Positions 25,401 through 29,255 of a stretch of DNA of 29,255 nt are shown here, piece after piece; position 1 is the stretch's first letter; every line of letters starts with the position of its first letter. The position numbers were made by a program, and so were the translations under genes. Source of the DNA: Apostichopus parvimensis (Eukaryota; Echinodermata; Holothuroidea; Aspidochirotida; Stichopodidae). The notes under the pieces were generated by a model. It saw only the letters and a program-made list of their open reading frames with translations. It was not told the origin of the DNA and did no database searches. Location: NCBI GenBank assembly GCA_000934455.1, contig KN882975.1, positions 28,897 through 58,151 of the forward strand. Direction: 5' to 3'.

Positions 25401-25712
25401 ATTCTCCAATGTATGAATAACCAGGCAGAGAGGTAACGCCTCTGGTTCCACACGATCTTCCTCTTCTTCCCAGTTGTTGTATAAAGTTGTCGACCTCCGT
25501 AAATCCGGAGGTAACAATTTAGCTTTCGTTAAATGTTGTTTGAAATCTTTGAGGGCCTGTCCCGATTGGTTCTTTGGGAGTTGTAAAGACACTGCCGGTG
25601 CGAAAGATTTAACGACCGCTGTACTTTTGAAATATGACGGCAGTGAGCCTCCTTTGAGTAAAGTCCCATGCAATGGATTCTGGGATATCTCTGGCCCTGA
25701 TGTCTGAGCCAT
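1316..25712 (-). CDS. NPHP4: Nephrocystin-4 gene, 26 visible coding exons, 3' end outside window
   Basis: This is the spliced gene as a whole; the exons are listed separately. In known animals NPHP4 is a scaffold of the ciliary transition zone that works with NPHP1 and RPGRIP1L to gate protein entry into the cilium. What I see is 26 exon-sized blocks with GT/AG borders whose translations follow the order of vertebrate NPHP4 from the N-terminal C2-like part, through a low-complexity linker, to C-terminal Ig/MSP-like segments. The exon lengths sum to 3824 nt (1274 codons plus 2 nt), and every junction keeps frame. The vertebrate protein is about 1426 residues, so about 210 C-terminal residues are missing because the window ends. 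The N terminus is about 60 residues longer than in vertebrates. The comparison is from memory; no alignment was run. Confidence 0.93.
1402..2014 (-). other. NPHP4 intron 25
   Basis: No gene or repeat was recognised. A moderately GC-richer part at 1680-1880 contains exon-like fragments, but their phases do not fit the gene. Confidence 0.6.
2015..2097 (-). CDS. NPHP4: NPHP4 exon 25 (residues 1219-1246)
   Basis: The acceptor is TTGTCGATAG and the donor AAGTTG|GTAAGA, phase 1 to 0. [17 protein letters not shown] matches vertebrate VHVRCSDPNVICETQNV. At 83 nt it falls below a normal ORF-length cutoff. Confidence 0.9.
2098..2696 (-). other. NPHP4 intron 24
   Basis: It contains only a short G-rich tract on the + strand at about 2486-2512 (runs of 3-5 G), a possible quadruplex former. 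Nothing else was seen. Confidence 0.6.
2697..2853 (-). CDS. NPHP4: NPHP4 exon 24 (residues 1167-1219)
   Basis: The acceptor is TTTTTTACAG and the donor TACAG|GTAAAG, phase 0 to 1. [20 protein letters not shown] and [19 protein letters not shown] are near-identical to vertebrate [20 protein letters not shown] and FRFYHPELSFLKKAIRLPP. Confidence 0.96.
2854..3622 (-). other. NPHP4 intron 23
   Basis: A C-rich tract at about 2969-2998 on the + strand is the only feature. The rest is AT-rich and unremarkable. Confidence 0.6.
3623..3703 (-). CDS. NPHP4: NPHP4 exon 23, variable loop (residues 1140-1166)
   Basis: The acceptor is TTTTATATCCAG and the donor GTCAAG|GTGTGT, phase 0 to 0. The peptide is poorly conserved but has a Trp-centred NNWTKQ and ends SKTVK, where vertebrates have SPWKSS and KHAK before VLFRA of the next exon. 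It is accepted mainly on position, open frame and phase. Confidence 0.75.
3866..4070 (-). CDS. NPHP4: NPHP4 exon 22 (residues 1071-1139)
   Basis: The acceptor is TTCGTTTCAG and the donor CGCAG|GTAATT, phase 2 to 0. It has [18 protein letters not shown] and [18 protein letters not shown], matching vertebrate VIVDSQEWRDFKG / EEDMFH / LYLRPHETAHVPFKFQSF. The LKPxExxxxPFKxQSF pattern is typical of MSP/ASH-like beta-sandwich domains. Confidence 0.94.
4130..4440 (+). other. G-rich tracts in intron 21
   Basis: Two purine/G-rich stretches on the + strand (about 4131-4191 and 4419-4443) have several runs of three or more G. They are quadruplex candidates on the transcribed (template) strand. No coding support was found. 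Confidence 0.5.
4560..5302 (-). repeat. 45-bp minisatellite, about 16 copies, derived from exon 21 edge and donor
   Basis: The unit is 45 bp (47 bp where an ATTG variant occurs). Read on the minus strand it runs ACACACTATAGTAATACAG, then about 15 nt, then a donor-like CTAGG|GTRAGA. The copy at 5259-5302 is the true end of NPHP4 exon 21, encoding [13 protein letters not shown]. The other copies lie in intron 21 and become more diverged toward 4560. Each retains GGGTAAGA, GGGTGAGA or a close variant. One unit near 4750-4790 has a partial internal duplication. Confidence 0.93.
5259..5426 (-). CDS. NPHP4: NPHP4 exon 21 (residues 1015-1070)
   Basis: The acceptor is TCTCTTCTAG and the donor CTAGG|GTAAGA, phase 2 to 2. 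[29 protein letters not shown] and WEDREL match vertebrate AITTEHTLHA / AEFFEFVLKNPHNTQHTV, an Ig/MSP-like domain. The last about 40 nt and the donor form the end copy of a 45-bp tandem array filling 4560-5258. Confidence 0.93.
5737..6440 (-). repeat. 235-240 bp tandem triplication carrying the exon 20 edge and donor
   Basis: There are three head-to-tail units. Donor-like sites (minus strand, CAGAG|GTAACGAGG) fall at 5934/5935, 6169/6170 and 6409/6410. The last is the real exon 20 donor. All units share AATTTCCCTCGTTACC on the + strand, and in each the minus strand reads [10 protein letters not shown] before the donor. The extra copies lack a convincing acceptor. Confidence 0.92.
6411..6469 (-). 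CDS. NPHP4: NPHP4 exon 20, short exon (residues 996-1014)
   Basis: This exon is only 59 nt long. The acceptor is TAATTTCTCAG and the donor CAGAG|GTAACG, phase 0 to 2. [15 protein letters not shown] matches vertebrate SVRTQHLRDLQVIAAYR, and the two flanking exons require exactly this phase. The part encoding [10 protein letters not shown], with its donor, also occurs twice more at about 5936-5966 and 6171-6200 inside a tandem repeat. Confidence 0.83.
6511..6760 (-). mobile_element. (AAT)n-tailed interspersed repeat fragment
   Basis: An AATAATAAT microsatellite (6511-6540) is followed by TTAGCGCTTAATACAGCG and CAAAGCGCTTAAC. Further on is a block with GAGTTTGTTCCAAAGAGAAG and GCAGCGACAGAAAAGGC. 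This combination resembles a repeat I recall as common in marine invertebrate genomes. If so, it would be inserted on the minus strand with an (ATT)n 3' tail. The family name is unknown to me. Confidence 0.55.
7073..7284 (-). CDS. NPHP4: NPHP4 exon 19 (residues 925-995)
   Basis: [12 protein letters not shown] and [19 protein letters not shown] correspond to vertebrate LADVDSELAAML and TRRRKLERMRSVRLQEAG. The donor is TTTTTG|GTAGGT, phase 0. The 5' edge is uncertain. GTTAAAG (exon to 7284) fits the strong exon 18 donor, while TCCTTTTCAG (exon to 7316) is the better acceptor but needs the shifted exon 18 donor. A G-rich + strand tract starts about 9 bp past the donor. Confidence 0.88.
7509..7716 (-). 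CDS. NPHP4: NPHP4 exon 18 (residues 856-925)
   Basis: The acceptor is TTCCAACAG and the donor CTCTG|GTAAGT, phase 1 at the end. [20 protein letters not shown] then NIGHP matches vertebrate [25 protein letters not shown]. A second possible donor four bases downstream (TAA|GTAAAG) would pair with another acceptor of the next exon and also keep frame. Confidence 0.94.
7717..8094 (-). other. NPHP4 intron 17
   Basis: It is A-rich with short CAAAT/CAAAA reiterations at 7915-8000. No gene or mobile element was recognised. Confidence 0.6.
8095..8196 (-). CDS. NPHP4: NPHP4 exon 17 (residues 822-855)
   Basis: The acceptor is TTTTTGTAG and the donor GACTTG|GTGAGT, phase 0 to 0. [11 protein letters not shown] and [15 protein letters not shown] follow vertebrate HLLRQGRPAVQ and ATEYEQDNMVVSGDM. 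Confidence 0.93.
8797..9030 (-). mobile_element. tRNA-derived SINE with (ATAC)n tail
   Basis: On the minus strand the head (9030 to 8965) starts GGAGTGTTAGCTCAGTGGTT, has the Pol III B-box GAGTTCGAGTC and ends CACTCC. Its first and last six bases pair like an acceptor stem. The body continues to 8824 and ends in a CATA/TACA simple repeat at 8797-8823, the usual SINE tail. It lies in intron 16 in the same orientation as the gene. Confidence 0.8.
9156..9427. repeat. (TA)n microsatellites flanking a SINE
   Basis: TATA-type simple repeats occur at about 9156-9183 and 9398-9427, on either side of the SINE copy. Confidence 0.7.
9184..9397 (-). mobile_element. tRNA-related SINE, copy 1 (5'-truncated)
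   Basis: The minus strand has an A-box-like TAGCCTAGTTGGTTAGGG and B-box GGTTCCAATCC, followed by GGTGGAGGCTGGAAGG and a 3' segment TTCACTGTTCTGGATTTTCC. It aligns along its whole length with the element at 24332-24590 but lacks that copy's outer inverted repeat; a (TA)n/(CATA)n simple repeat replaces it at 9395-9427. Confidence 0.82.
9560..9703 (-). CDS. NPHP4: NPHP4 exon 16, most conserved block (residues 774-821)
   Basis: The acceptor is TATTTCCAG and the donor CTCAAA|GTGAGT, phase 0 to 0. It contains YLKPGEG and [20 protein letters not shown], almost identical to the vertebrate protein. This exon alone identifies the gene. Confidence 0.97.
9785..9994. repeat. 70-bp direct repeat, three copies
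   Basis: Units start at 9785, 9855 and 9925 with CAGAGAATATAGA. The first two are nearly identical and the third has several changes. The array begins about 27 bp beyond the exon 15 donor in intron 15. It carries no exon sequence. Confidence 0.95.
10022..10139 (-). CDS. NPHP4: NPHP4 exon 15 (residues 734-773)
   Basis: The acceptor is CTCTGTCCAG and the donor GGATG|GTAAGG, phase 2 to 0. It begins LLVSEPD and includes [10 protein letters not shown] and DPGWM, at the position of the vertebrate LQLVQLDE / LVPVSRDG / SPGFQL strand region. A 70-bp triplicated repeat starts about 27 bp past the donor. Confidence 0.87.
10303..10323 (-). repeat. Copy of exon 14 end plus donor within intron 14
   Basis: The 21 bp match the true exon 14 boundary at 10404-10424 with 18 identical positions. 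On the minus strand both read CCGTTACCAC..AGAG|GTAA. A more degraded third copy may lie at 10367-10377. Confidence 0.65.
10409..10504 (-). CDS. NPHP4: NPHP4 exon 14 (residues 702-733)
   Basis: The acceptor is CTCTTACAG and the donor GAGAG|GTAAAA, phase 2 to 2. It encodes [16 protein letters not shown], a close match to vertebrate WPKTVYFTFQFYRFP. A 21-bp near-copy of its end plus donor recurs 101 bp away at 10303-10323. Confidence 0.92.
10695..10883 (-). CDS. NPHP4: NPHP4 exon 13 (residues 639-701)
   Basis: The acceptor is GATGATTCAG and the donor ACAAG|GTCAGT, phase 2 to 2. It ends with [15 protein letters not shown], matching vertebrate DCLQSNEMVLQFLAF, the start of the second C2-like domain. 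The earlier part ([17 protein letters not shown]) corresponds to vertebrate SRASMVLLQSSGFPEI. Confidence 0.92.
10884..11511 (-). other. NPHP4 intron 12
   Basis: A purine-rich A/G stretch lies at about 11020-11085. The rest is AT-rich. No coding or mobile sequence was recognised. Confidence 0.6.
11512..11615 (-). CDS. NPHP4: NPHP4 exon 12 (residues 605-638)
   Basis: The acceptor is TTCTTTCAG and the donor AAAG|GTACGC, phase 0 to 2. [18 protein letters not shown] is nearly the vertebrate AEQLQELPFTPLHAPIV block, which anchors the linker region. Confidence 0.9.
11902..12140 (-). repeat. 60-70 bp tandem array, about 4 degraded units, including exon 11 edge
   Basis: Units begin near 11902, 11963, 12022 and 12091. 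The last is the end of exon 11 with its donor. On the + strand they share TAAGTGAGTGRTYTRTAAG or decayed forms, then a G-rich part, then a linker like GGGGGTARYTWYTGGTTTTG. On the minus strand the outer copies still have GTATGTC where exon 11 has the GTACGTA donor. Confidence 0.72.
12098..12218 (-). CDS. NPHP4: NPHP4 exon 11 (residues 564-604)
   Basis: The acceptor is GTACATTCAG and the donor TAGAG|GTACGT, phase 2 to 0. It is mostly linker, ending in PLQITHLE, which resembles vertebrate PLEAGISHLE. Degraded copies of its last about 45 nt and donor are repeated in tandem in the following intron (11902-12090). Confidence 0.77.
12219..13034 (-). other. NPHP4 intron 10
   Basis: It holds a 22-bp direct repeat (listed separately) and otherwise featureless AT-rich sequence. 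Confidence 0.6.
12545..12624. repeat. 22-bp direct repeat, 3.6 copies
   Basis: The unit AATAATGCATTTCCATGAAC plus AA is repeated head to tail with only one substitution (ACGCAT in the first unit). Such near-perfect identity points to recent expansion. Confidence 0.95.
13035..13168 (-). CDS. NPHP4: NPHP4 exon 10, low-complexity linker (residues 520-563)
   Basis: The acceptor is TTCATGACAG and the donor AGAAG|GTGAAT, phase 0 to 2. It is rich in Ser, Pro and Gly and too diverged to align. It is accepted because it is open, well spliced, and its phases fit both neighbours. It corresponds to the proline-rich vertebrate linker. A further exon with phase 0 at both ends could sit in the gap before it. 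Confidence 0.68.
13169..14593 (-). other. NPHP4 intron 9, part before the gap
   Basis: There is a G-rich tract at 13258-13291 and a GC-richer island at about 14030-14240 with no recognised product. The rest is AT-rich. A linker exon could be present but cannot be called. Confidence 0.5.
14594..15548. other. Assembly gap (955 N)
   Basis: This is an unresolved run of N. Any open reading frame drawn across it is meaningless. Confidence 1.
15549..16213 (-). other. NPHP4 intron 9, part after the gap
   Basis: It is AT-rich. It contains the perfect palindrome TGTGACGTCACA at 15584-15595 and an inverted copy of that neighbourhood near 15808-15824, which may mark a foldback-type repeat next to the gap. 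No exon was recognised. Confidence 0.5.
16214..16429 (-). CDS. NPHP4: NPHP4 exon 9 (residues 448-519)
   Basis: The acceptor is TTTCAATTAG and the donor TTAAAG|GTTTGT (a weaker donor, T at +3), phase 0 to 0. The peptide has [24 protein letters not shown] and ISFSFKL, matching the vertebrate RWAVWNP / LQGGIQPNPSHCLVY / LRFQFSL series. It is the last exon before the gap-containing intron. Confidence 0.93.
16967..17073. repeat. 27-bp purine minisatellite, about 4 copies
   Basis: The unit starts GTGGCAGGGGAWGGGAGG and repeats with small changes inside a longer purine-only tract (about 16865-17125). Because it is nearly stop-free on both strands, long open frames occur here by composition alone. 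Confidence 0.9.
17250..17263. promoter_or_regulatory. X-box (RFX site) in intron 8
   Basis: GTTGCTATGGTAAC fits the RFX consensus RYYNYY-N2-RRNRRY at every position and is close to the ideal GTTGCCATGGCAAC. RFX factors drive ciliary genes, which suits this locus. Function is inferred; it is about 8.4 kb from the start codon. Confidence 0.5.
17378..17510 (-). CDS. NPHP4: NPHP4 exon 8 (residues 403-447)
   Basis: The acceptor is GTCTTACAG and the donor AAAAG|GTAAAC, phase 2 to 0. The segment [20 protein letters not shown] plus LLEY matches vertebrate [24 protein letters not shown]. A near-ideal X-box lies about 115 bp into the next intron. Confidence 0.9.
17511..17976 (-). other. NPHP4 intron 7
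   Basis: A strongly G-rich tract at 17926-17961 sits about 15 bp inside the exon 7 donor. Nothing else was recognised. Confidence 0.6.
17977..18164 (-). CDS. NPHP4: NPHP4 exon 7 (residues 341-403)
   Basis: The acceptor is GTACGCAG and the donor CCAG|GTAAAT, phase 0 to 2. [20 protein letters not shown] aligns with vertebrate LERRLRVGVHNGLGFVQRP, and a Gly/Ser/Arg-rich tail follows. A G-rich tract on the + strand (C-rich in the RNA) begins about 15 bp into the following intron. Confidence 0.92.
18165..18742 (-). other. NPHP4 intron 6
   Basis: A C-rich tract is present at 18241-18298 on the + strand. No gene or mobile element was recognised. Confidence 0.6.
18743..18882 (-). CDS. NPHP4: NPHP4 exon 6 (residues 294-340)
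   Basis: The acceptor is GCTTCTAG and the donor AAAG|GTAAGT, phase 1 to 0. It encodes [17 protein letters not shown] and then [10 protein letters not shown], which follow the vertebrate LRKPRLQKPITGHLDDL and PSLEKFEEEL segments. It is probably the end of the N-terminal domain and the start of a helical linker. Confidence 0.92.
18883..19689 (-). other. NPHP4 intron 5, transcript-distal part
   Basis: It is mostly AT-rich. A more complex block at about 19195-19524 has a 79-codon open frame on the minus strand with no product I recognise. It may be a relic of an insertion. Confidence 0.4.
19690..20187 (-). mobile_element. Penelope-like retroelement 3' fragment
   Basis: On the minus strand 20187-20090 is a 31-codon remnant ending in TAA, with [18 protein letters not shown]. 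This fits the R-E-x-W-x-x-x-L-R-T-x-x-P-x-G-L-N pattern at the C-terminal end of GIY-YIG-bearing Penelope-like elements as I recall it. A long pyrimidine-rich untranslated stretch follows (20089-19800), then a hammerhead-like motif at 19770-19732. The reverse transcriptase is missing, so this is a 5'-truncated insertion. It begins about 12 bp beyond the exon 5 donor. Confidence 0.65.
19732..19770 (-). ncRNA. Degenerate small hammerhead-ribozyme-like motif
   Basis: The minus strand has GCCU (stem I), UUGAAGA (core, expected CUGANGA), GAUCC-UGCUA-GGAUC (stem II), GAAA, then CAUC and AGGC (stem I'). The almost absent stem III is typical of the small hammerheads linked to Penelope-like elements. 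The C-to-U change at the first core base should abolish cleavage. Confidence 0.5.
20199..20345 (-). CDS. NPHP4: NPHP4 exon 5 (residues 245-294)
   Basis: The acceptor is TTGAACAG and the donor GATG|GTAAGA, phase 1 to 1. The core [18 protein letters not shown] matches vertebrate HLLPENLLVSG..IPG. A Penelope-like element fragment begins about 12 bp past the donor, so this splice site has a transposon almost touching it. Confidence 0.93.
20346..20898 (-). other. NPHP4 intron 4
   Basis: No gene, repeat or mobile element was recognised. Confidence 0.6.
20899..21003 (-). CDS. NPHP4: NPHP4 exon 4 (residues 210-245)
   Basis: The acceptor is TTCTTTCAG and the donor GAAG|GTAAGT, phase 1 to 1. The peptide contains [10 protein letters not shown], matching the vertebrate YHGTPRALL motif. 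A small Ser/Pro-rich insert precedes it. Confidence 0.9.
21004..21837 (-). other. NPHP4 intron 3
   Basis: Apart from the forkhead-type cluster it is AT-rich with no recognised content. Confidence 0.6.
21166..21281. promoter_or_regulatory. Forkhead-motif cluster in intron 3
   Basis: TGTTTATGTAAACA (two inverted sites, 21166-21179), TGTTTAC at 21220-21226 and TGTTTAC at 21275-21281 lie within 116 bp, with an ACAAACA between them. Forkhead factors, including the cilia regulator FOXJ1, bind this RTAAAYA core. The sequence is AT-rich, so chance contributes. Confidence 0.35.
21838..21973 (-). CDS. NPHP4: NPHP4 exon 3 (residues 165-210)
   Basis: The acceptor is CCGTTTCAG and the donor CAAG|GTATTA, phase 0 to 1. 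It encodes PVYFHTSL and later [11 protein letters not shown], both diagnostic of NPHP4 and probably beta strands of the N-terminal domain. The preceding 2.7-kb intron is the longest fully sequenced one. Confidence 0.93.
22370..22383 (+). promoter_or_regulatory. DR2 nuclear-receptor-type site
   Basis: It reads AGGTCA TT AGGTCA, two perfect half-sites in direct orientation with a 2-bp spacer. Confidence 0.35.
22628..22681. promoter_or_regulatory. Cluster of five AGGTCA half-sites including a DR2
   Basis: TGACCT (22628), TGACCA (22638), AGGTCA (22655), and AGGTCA CC AGGTCA (22668-22681) are packed into 54 bp. The neighbouring sequence resembles other places in the window, so this may belong to a dispersed repeat. 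Confidence 0.35.
24332..24590 (+). mobile_element. tRNA-related SINE with 45-bp terminal inverted repeats
   Basis: It contains a 72-nt tRNA-like domain (24469-24540): acceptor stem GCGTCCA/TGGAGGC with one mismatch, perfect T-arm CCGGG-TTCGAAT-CCCGG, B-box GGTTCGAATCC and an anticodon-type loop GTACAAA. The outer 45 bp (24332-24376 and 24545-24590) are inverted copies, sharing TTGGAAAATC and GAACARTGAAAAAAC. The second copy in the window (9184-9397) has only one of these arms. Confidence 0.82.
24664..24810 (-). CDS. NPHP4: NPHP4 exon 2 (residues 116-164)
   Basis: The acceptor is TTACTTCTAG and the donor ACT|GTGAGC, phase 0 to 0. It encodes the strongly conserved [15 protein letters not shown] stretch of the N-terminal C2-like domain, followed by a basic segment. 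A tRNA-derived repeat ends 74 bp past its donor. Confidence 0.92.
24811..25367 (-). other. NPHP4 intron 1
   Basis: It is AT-rich. Low-order reiterations of TGCCCTT-like words occur at 24950-25115 and a pyrimidine tract at 25265-25325. No gene was recognised. Confidence 0.6.
25368..25712 (-). CDS. NPHP4: NPHP4 exon 1 (start codon; residues 1-115)
   Basis: The ATG at 25712 has a good context (A at -3, G at +4) and opens [10 protein letters not shown]. Residues 1-60 have no counterpart I recognise. Residues about 62-105 (LTKAKLLPP, then [10 protein letters not shown]) resemble the vertebrate N terminus just before the C2-like region. The donor is AAG|GTGATC, phase 0. A pyrimidine-rich tract ending in AAAG lies directly before the ATG, so this block could instead be spliced to an unseen upstream exon. 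Confidence 0.8.
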
Positions 25713-25765
25713 CTTTGTCAAGAAAGGGGAAGTTTACAATAACTCTCCATCAGGCATTAGAAGCA

Positions 25766-25858
25766 CCAATCAGAACTCATCTACGATAATAACCATGCAT
25801 ATTCAATGACGTAGTCTACTCTCCAACAGTTTGATTGGTGAATTGAAAAGGTGGGCGG
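25766..25858 (-). promoter_or_regulatory. Candidate NPHP4 promoter elements
   Basis: Upstream of the ATG lie CCAAT on the + strand (25766-25770), CCAAT on the minus strand (25834-25838), a GC-box GGGCGG (25853-25858) and a CRE-like TGACGT (25807-25812). They are 54-146 bp from the start codon, a reasonable place for a core promoter. No TATA box was identified. Confidence 0.4.
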
Positions 25859-28800
25859 CAGCTCATAATTAGCCGATGCTAGTATTAAGTAAGAGAATGT
25901 GACAGACAACGTAAAAGTGTCCCAAATGCTAGAGTGCAGTAGTTGTGTGGAAACAGGTACAGTAAGCACTTGACACTTTGATGACTGTATCAACATCAAT
26001 CATCAGAAATTGCCAAAAAACCTTATGTTGTTGAAGGGAAAAAATCAGTGCTTTAACTGAACACAGCAATTTTACTAGTTTCTAAATTACTTGTATCATA
26101 AATGTGTTCAAAATACTGTACTTAAATTCTATGCACAAAAATGGCTATATGCATCTTTAGAAATTTATGTACTGTAACATGGTGGTCAAGGTTAATGGCA
26201 ATTTCATATGCAATACTGCATAAATTATTCTTGAAGTTCTTCAGATACACGGTAACCAGTGGATATTTTAATTGACAACTTATCCTAACGAAGCGCTGTA
26301 CATTCATATGATTAAGATCCACACCACGAACGAACTAGCTGTAACAACATGCTGCACACCCTGTGTAAGTGTTTACTATACTGCACACACAAACTTCCTC
26401 AGTGAAACCCACACAAGTAGAGAATAGATGGAAAAAACCTCACTCTTGCAGAGTTATTATAAACAACCTCTGACATCTACTCCTTCTAATCACAACCACT
26501 ATCTGCCCTTGAACTGGTAGAGAAAATAAGTTTGAGCAGTAAATAACCGGTCGCTGAGGGTGTATGGTGTTAAAAAGGTCACGGTCAGTCCATGCTAGAC
26601 ATGGCACAGTAGATCAAGAATGCTATTGTTGTAAGAAGACAGGCAAGCTAGTAAGCAAAATTCAGTAAATAAATTAATATATCTTCTCTCGCTTTGGTAT
26701 AGTAAGTTTGTTCTCCTAATCTCCAAAATGAAATTTTTAAATCTGGGCATGGAAAATTTTGTTTGCATAATAAATCTCTGTCAAGCAACATATGACATCA
26801 CATTATGCACTGTATAGTAAGGCAATTTCCTTGCGGATATTCTAGTCTCAACACACCTGGCCTGATGAGTGAGAATTTTGGGGTAAAATTTGAAATATAT
26901 TTAAGTGTTTTTTGGAGGTACGACTGATCATCACATTGTCTTGTTATCTAGTCATAATTTCTAACTAAGTTAATGGTCAAAGTCTGCACAGATGCTTTTT
27001 AACCATTGCCCAGCAGTTTAAATATCTCGGTATCCTTTTTTAAGTTAAGAAAACACATTCAATGTTATGAGTGCATGAGGAAATTGCTTTTATGTTCTTC
27101 ATTAAACTGTCTCAGTACCTGCTACATACGACAGACAGATATATTTAAAATGTTGTGAATTTAATAGAGATCAATTTTCCTGTTACTGTACATCATTGAT
27201 GCTTTGGAATGGACCTACTGTACATTCTGTGCTGTCTGCAAAGCTGGTTTAACAATGCTCACAACATTTACACTGTAATTTAATTAAATTTACTGCACAC
27301 TGCTTGAAAACGATAATCATCTCTTCACAAACTACAAACAGCTTTGATAATCACATTATAAAGCAACTGTAGGCCGCCGGTCGAAACGATAAATCCTTCG
27401 GGAGGGGGGAAATTCTCAAACTATGGCAGAAATTGCGATGATCAAGAGCTGCAATGTACTGTTGTACACATGTGGCACTTAAGACTCCAGGTATCCATAA
27501 ATTAGAAATATCTTCTACACAGGTACCGCAAGGGTAGGTTTGAAGACAGTCGTTACTAAACAAAATCCTTTAAGACCTCTCCTACACAACAAACGTAATT
27601 TTAATCAGAAAAACAAAACTGACGTTCCATTTGATTTAGAGACTCGATCCTTCCACTTAAAACATTACAACCGTCCAGTCCGAACAAAATTTATGCACTG
27701 GCAGAAGGGAGAAATAATTTGACTCTCCCGATATTATTAAAAACACGGGCCTGGCTGGCGCTTCATTTAATACTCGAGTGAGTCAATAAACATGGCATAC
27801 TGTATCTCAATCCTCTGCCGTGGTTTTTCCACCGGGCGGGCGGGCGGTATTAATTTAGAAGCCTGAAAACGTGTTATGAGCTCTTCACAAGAAGCAGAGT
27901 TTGCTGAATGAGGCACGACATTGGAATTCAACTGCACTGGGTTCAAGTCCTGCCTTTGACACTGTGTAATCAATACTTGATGGATAGATCTAGCCTAGCC
28001 TAAGCTGTGTGGCAGACTATGTCAATATCATATAGCATCTGTTGCTAAGAGACAGCTGAACAGTGATATGTACTTAATTGTGGCTTTACCTTTTGATGGT
28101 TATCAGTCCTTTGTTAAACGATGAAATATAGAAGGTTCTTCTTTCGCTCAACTTTTATTATTTATTATTGCTTTTTTTTTGTTGAGCACTAGAGAAATAA
28201 ATTGGCATAGGATCAATAATGCAAACTGATACGTCACCAAGTTTTCAGGGGCGATAACAGGTTTAGAGTGATCTAGTGTACAGGGCTGTTAAAGAAAGTT
28301 GGGGTTAGGTTTAGTACTGTGCAAAAATCACACCAGAGAACATCTAATATGCAGGTTAGTATCATGCATTAACTTTGTTATCTTTAAAAATAGACTTTAT
28401 CTGATAGCTTATATATAAATGATAAGAACATAAAGTTTCTGATAAATTGTTTTCTTAATTCTCTTTCTTTTGTATTTTTCCCTCTTTTTTCTTTTGGATT
28501 TTGTGGAATTAGAGAATAAATTGGTAGTGGTGCATATATATTTAATGTCAGATCAATATTGCAGTGATATTCATAAAAGACGGTGCTAAATTAGTGTCAA
28601 TCTTAAAAGACTTTCAGTGCAGAAAGTTGCAAGGTTTTTTAATACTGAACAGTAAAACCAAAGAGCATCAAAATATGGAGGTTACTGGTTAGTATGATAC
28701 TATTTATTTATTACTTTGTTTTTAAACTTTCAAAAGAACTTTTCTTTCCTAAGATTTAATAAACAATTTACAACAATTTAAAAATTTATAAGAATGAACT

Positions 28801-29138
28801 TTTCATTTTAAAATAACTACTGTTTTAAAAGTACTGACAGGCATTTAAAAGACAGTAGGCCCTACTGTACTTAACATACAGTTAACTGTTATGCATAGGC
28901 TACTATATCACAATAGTAAAAATAATCAGTAGTATGGCATATAAAACAAGTACATATTTTGCAAATTTATGCGTGAAATATTTCTTTAAGGTCACTGCAA
29001 TATCTTGTCATATAAAATGCTTGATAAAAACATCCATGGACAGTACTATGATATAAGGCAAATTTGACTAAAATTTACAATTTTTTTCTTTTCAATGTAT
29101 TGAGTAATTAAACAAAATTTGAACTGAACTTGTGCTAC
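25859..29138. other. Upstream region, no gene recognised
   Basis: It is mostly AT-rich. The more complex 27350-27960 part includes short open frames and a B-box-like GGGTTCAAGTCC (about 27936-27947) but nothing I can name. A degenerate tandem duplication is listed separately. Confidence 0.55.
28150..28740. repeat. Degenerate tandem duplication, period about 320-335 bp
   Basis: Matching landmarks recur in order: AGAGAAATAAATTGG (28191) and AGAGAATAAATTGG (28511); GGTTAGTATCAT (28354) and GGTTAGTATGAT (28687); and an ACCARAGARCATC segment just before each of these. Divergence is high, so the duplication is old. Confidence 0.65.
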
Positions 29139-29255
29139 CTGCACATTAAAGGTGTTTTCCTTGTAGCCTACCGGAAGACATTTACACCGGTCTAAGGAAG
29201 AGCAATGAACCAAGCTTTCTAATTTTTGTGTTTCTTCATTTGTTTCCACCCCCAT
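29139..29255 (-). CDS. Possible exon at window edge, product unknown
   Basis: An open minus-strand frame enters from beyond 29255 and ends at a good donor (GTGCAG|GTAGCA). It is less AT-rich than its surroundings and has varied composition (for example SSLDRCKCLPVGYKENTF). The ATG at the very edge may or may not be the start. It could belong to another gene or to an unrecognised 5' exon. No homologue comes to mind. Confidence 0.25.

Noticed and set aside
27880-27962. Another tRNA-derived SINE around GGGTTCAAGTCC
   Set aside because: The B-box is good but the T-stem pairs poorly, the A-box is doubtful and no tail or second copy is visible.
1-29255. CRISPR array or bacterial defence or operon system
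   Set aside because: The direct repeats are minisatellites without unique spacers, and the gene structure is that of an animal nuclear genome.

Overview
The window looks like nuclear DNA from an animal. It is AT-rich and gene-sparse, with short exons bounded by GT/AG sites, tRNA-derived SINEs and microsatellites. The repeat types and the conserved ciliary gene suggest a marine invertebrate, possibly a deuterostome such as an echinoderm; that placement is a guess.

Only one gene is well supported: the minus-strand orthologue of nephrocystin-4 (NPHP4), a ciliary transition-zone scaffold. I reassembled 26 coding exons by finding peptides that match vertebrate NPHP4 as I remember it and placing GT/AG boundaries around each. 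The reading-frame phase agrees at every visible junction. The exons run from an ATG at 25712 down to 1316 and encode about 1274 residues. Roughly the last 210 residues of the vertebrate protein would lie beyond position 1. A 955-base run of N (14594-15548) sits in the intron where vertebrates encode a proline-rich linker, so an exon may be hidden there.

Layout, in transcript direction (high to low coordinates): upstream DNA with CCAAT/GC-box signals (25713-29255); exons 1-9 (25712-16214); the large gap-containing intron; exons 10-19 (13168-7073); exons 20-26 (6469-1316). The introns hold two SINE families (8.8-9.4 kb and 24.3-24.6 kb), a Penelope-like retroelement 3' fragment with a hammerhead-like motif (19.69-20.19 kb), an (AAT)n-tailed repeat (6.5-6.75 kb), purine-rich minisatellites and several tandem arrays.

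The most unusual observation is that several tandem arrays contain the 3' edge and splice donor of the neighbouring NPHP4 exon. After exon 21 a 45-bp unit with a donor-like site occurs about 16 times. After exon 20 a 235-240 bp unit occurs three times. After exon 11 a 60-70 bp unit occurs about four times, and a short copy of the exon 14 edge lies 101 bp into its intron. The introns therefore appear to have grown by repeated duplication of exon-intron junctions. Candidate ciliary regulatory sites (an RFX X-box and a forkhead-motif cluster) also lie in the introns.
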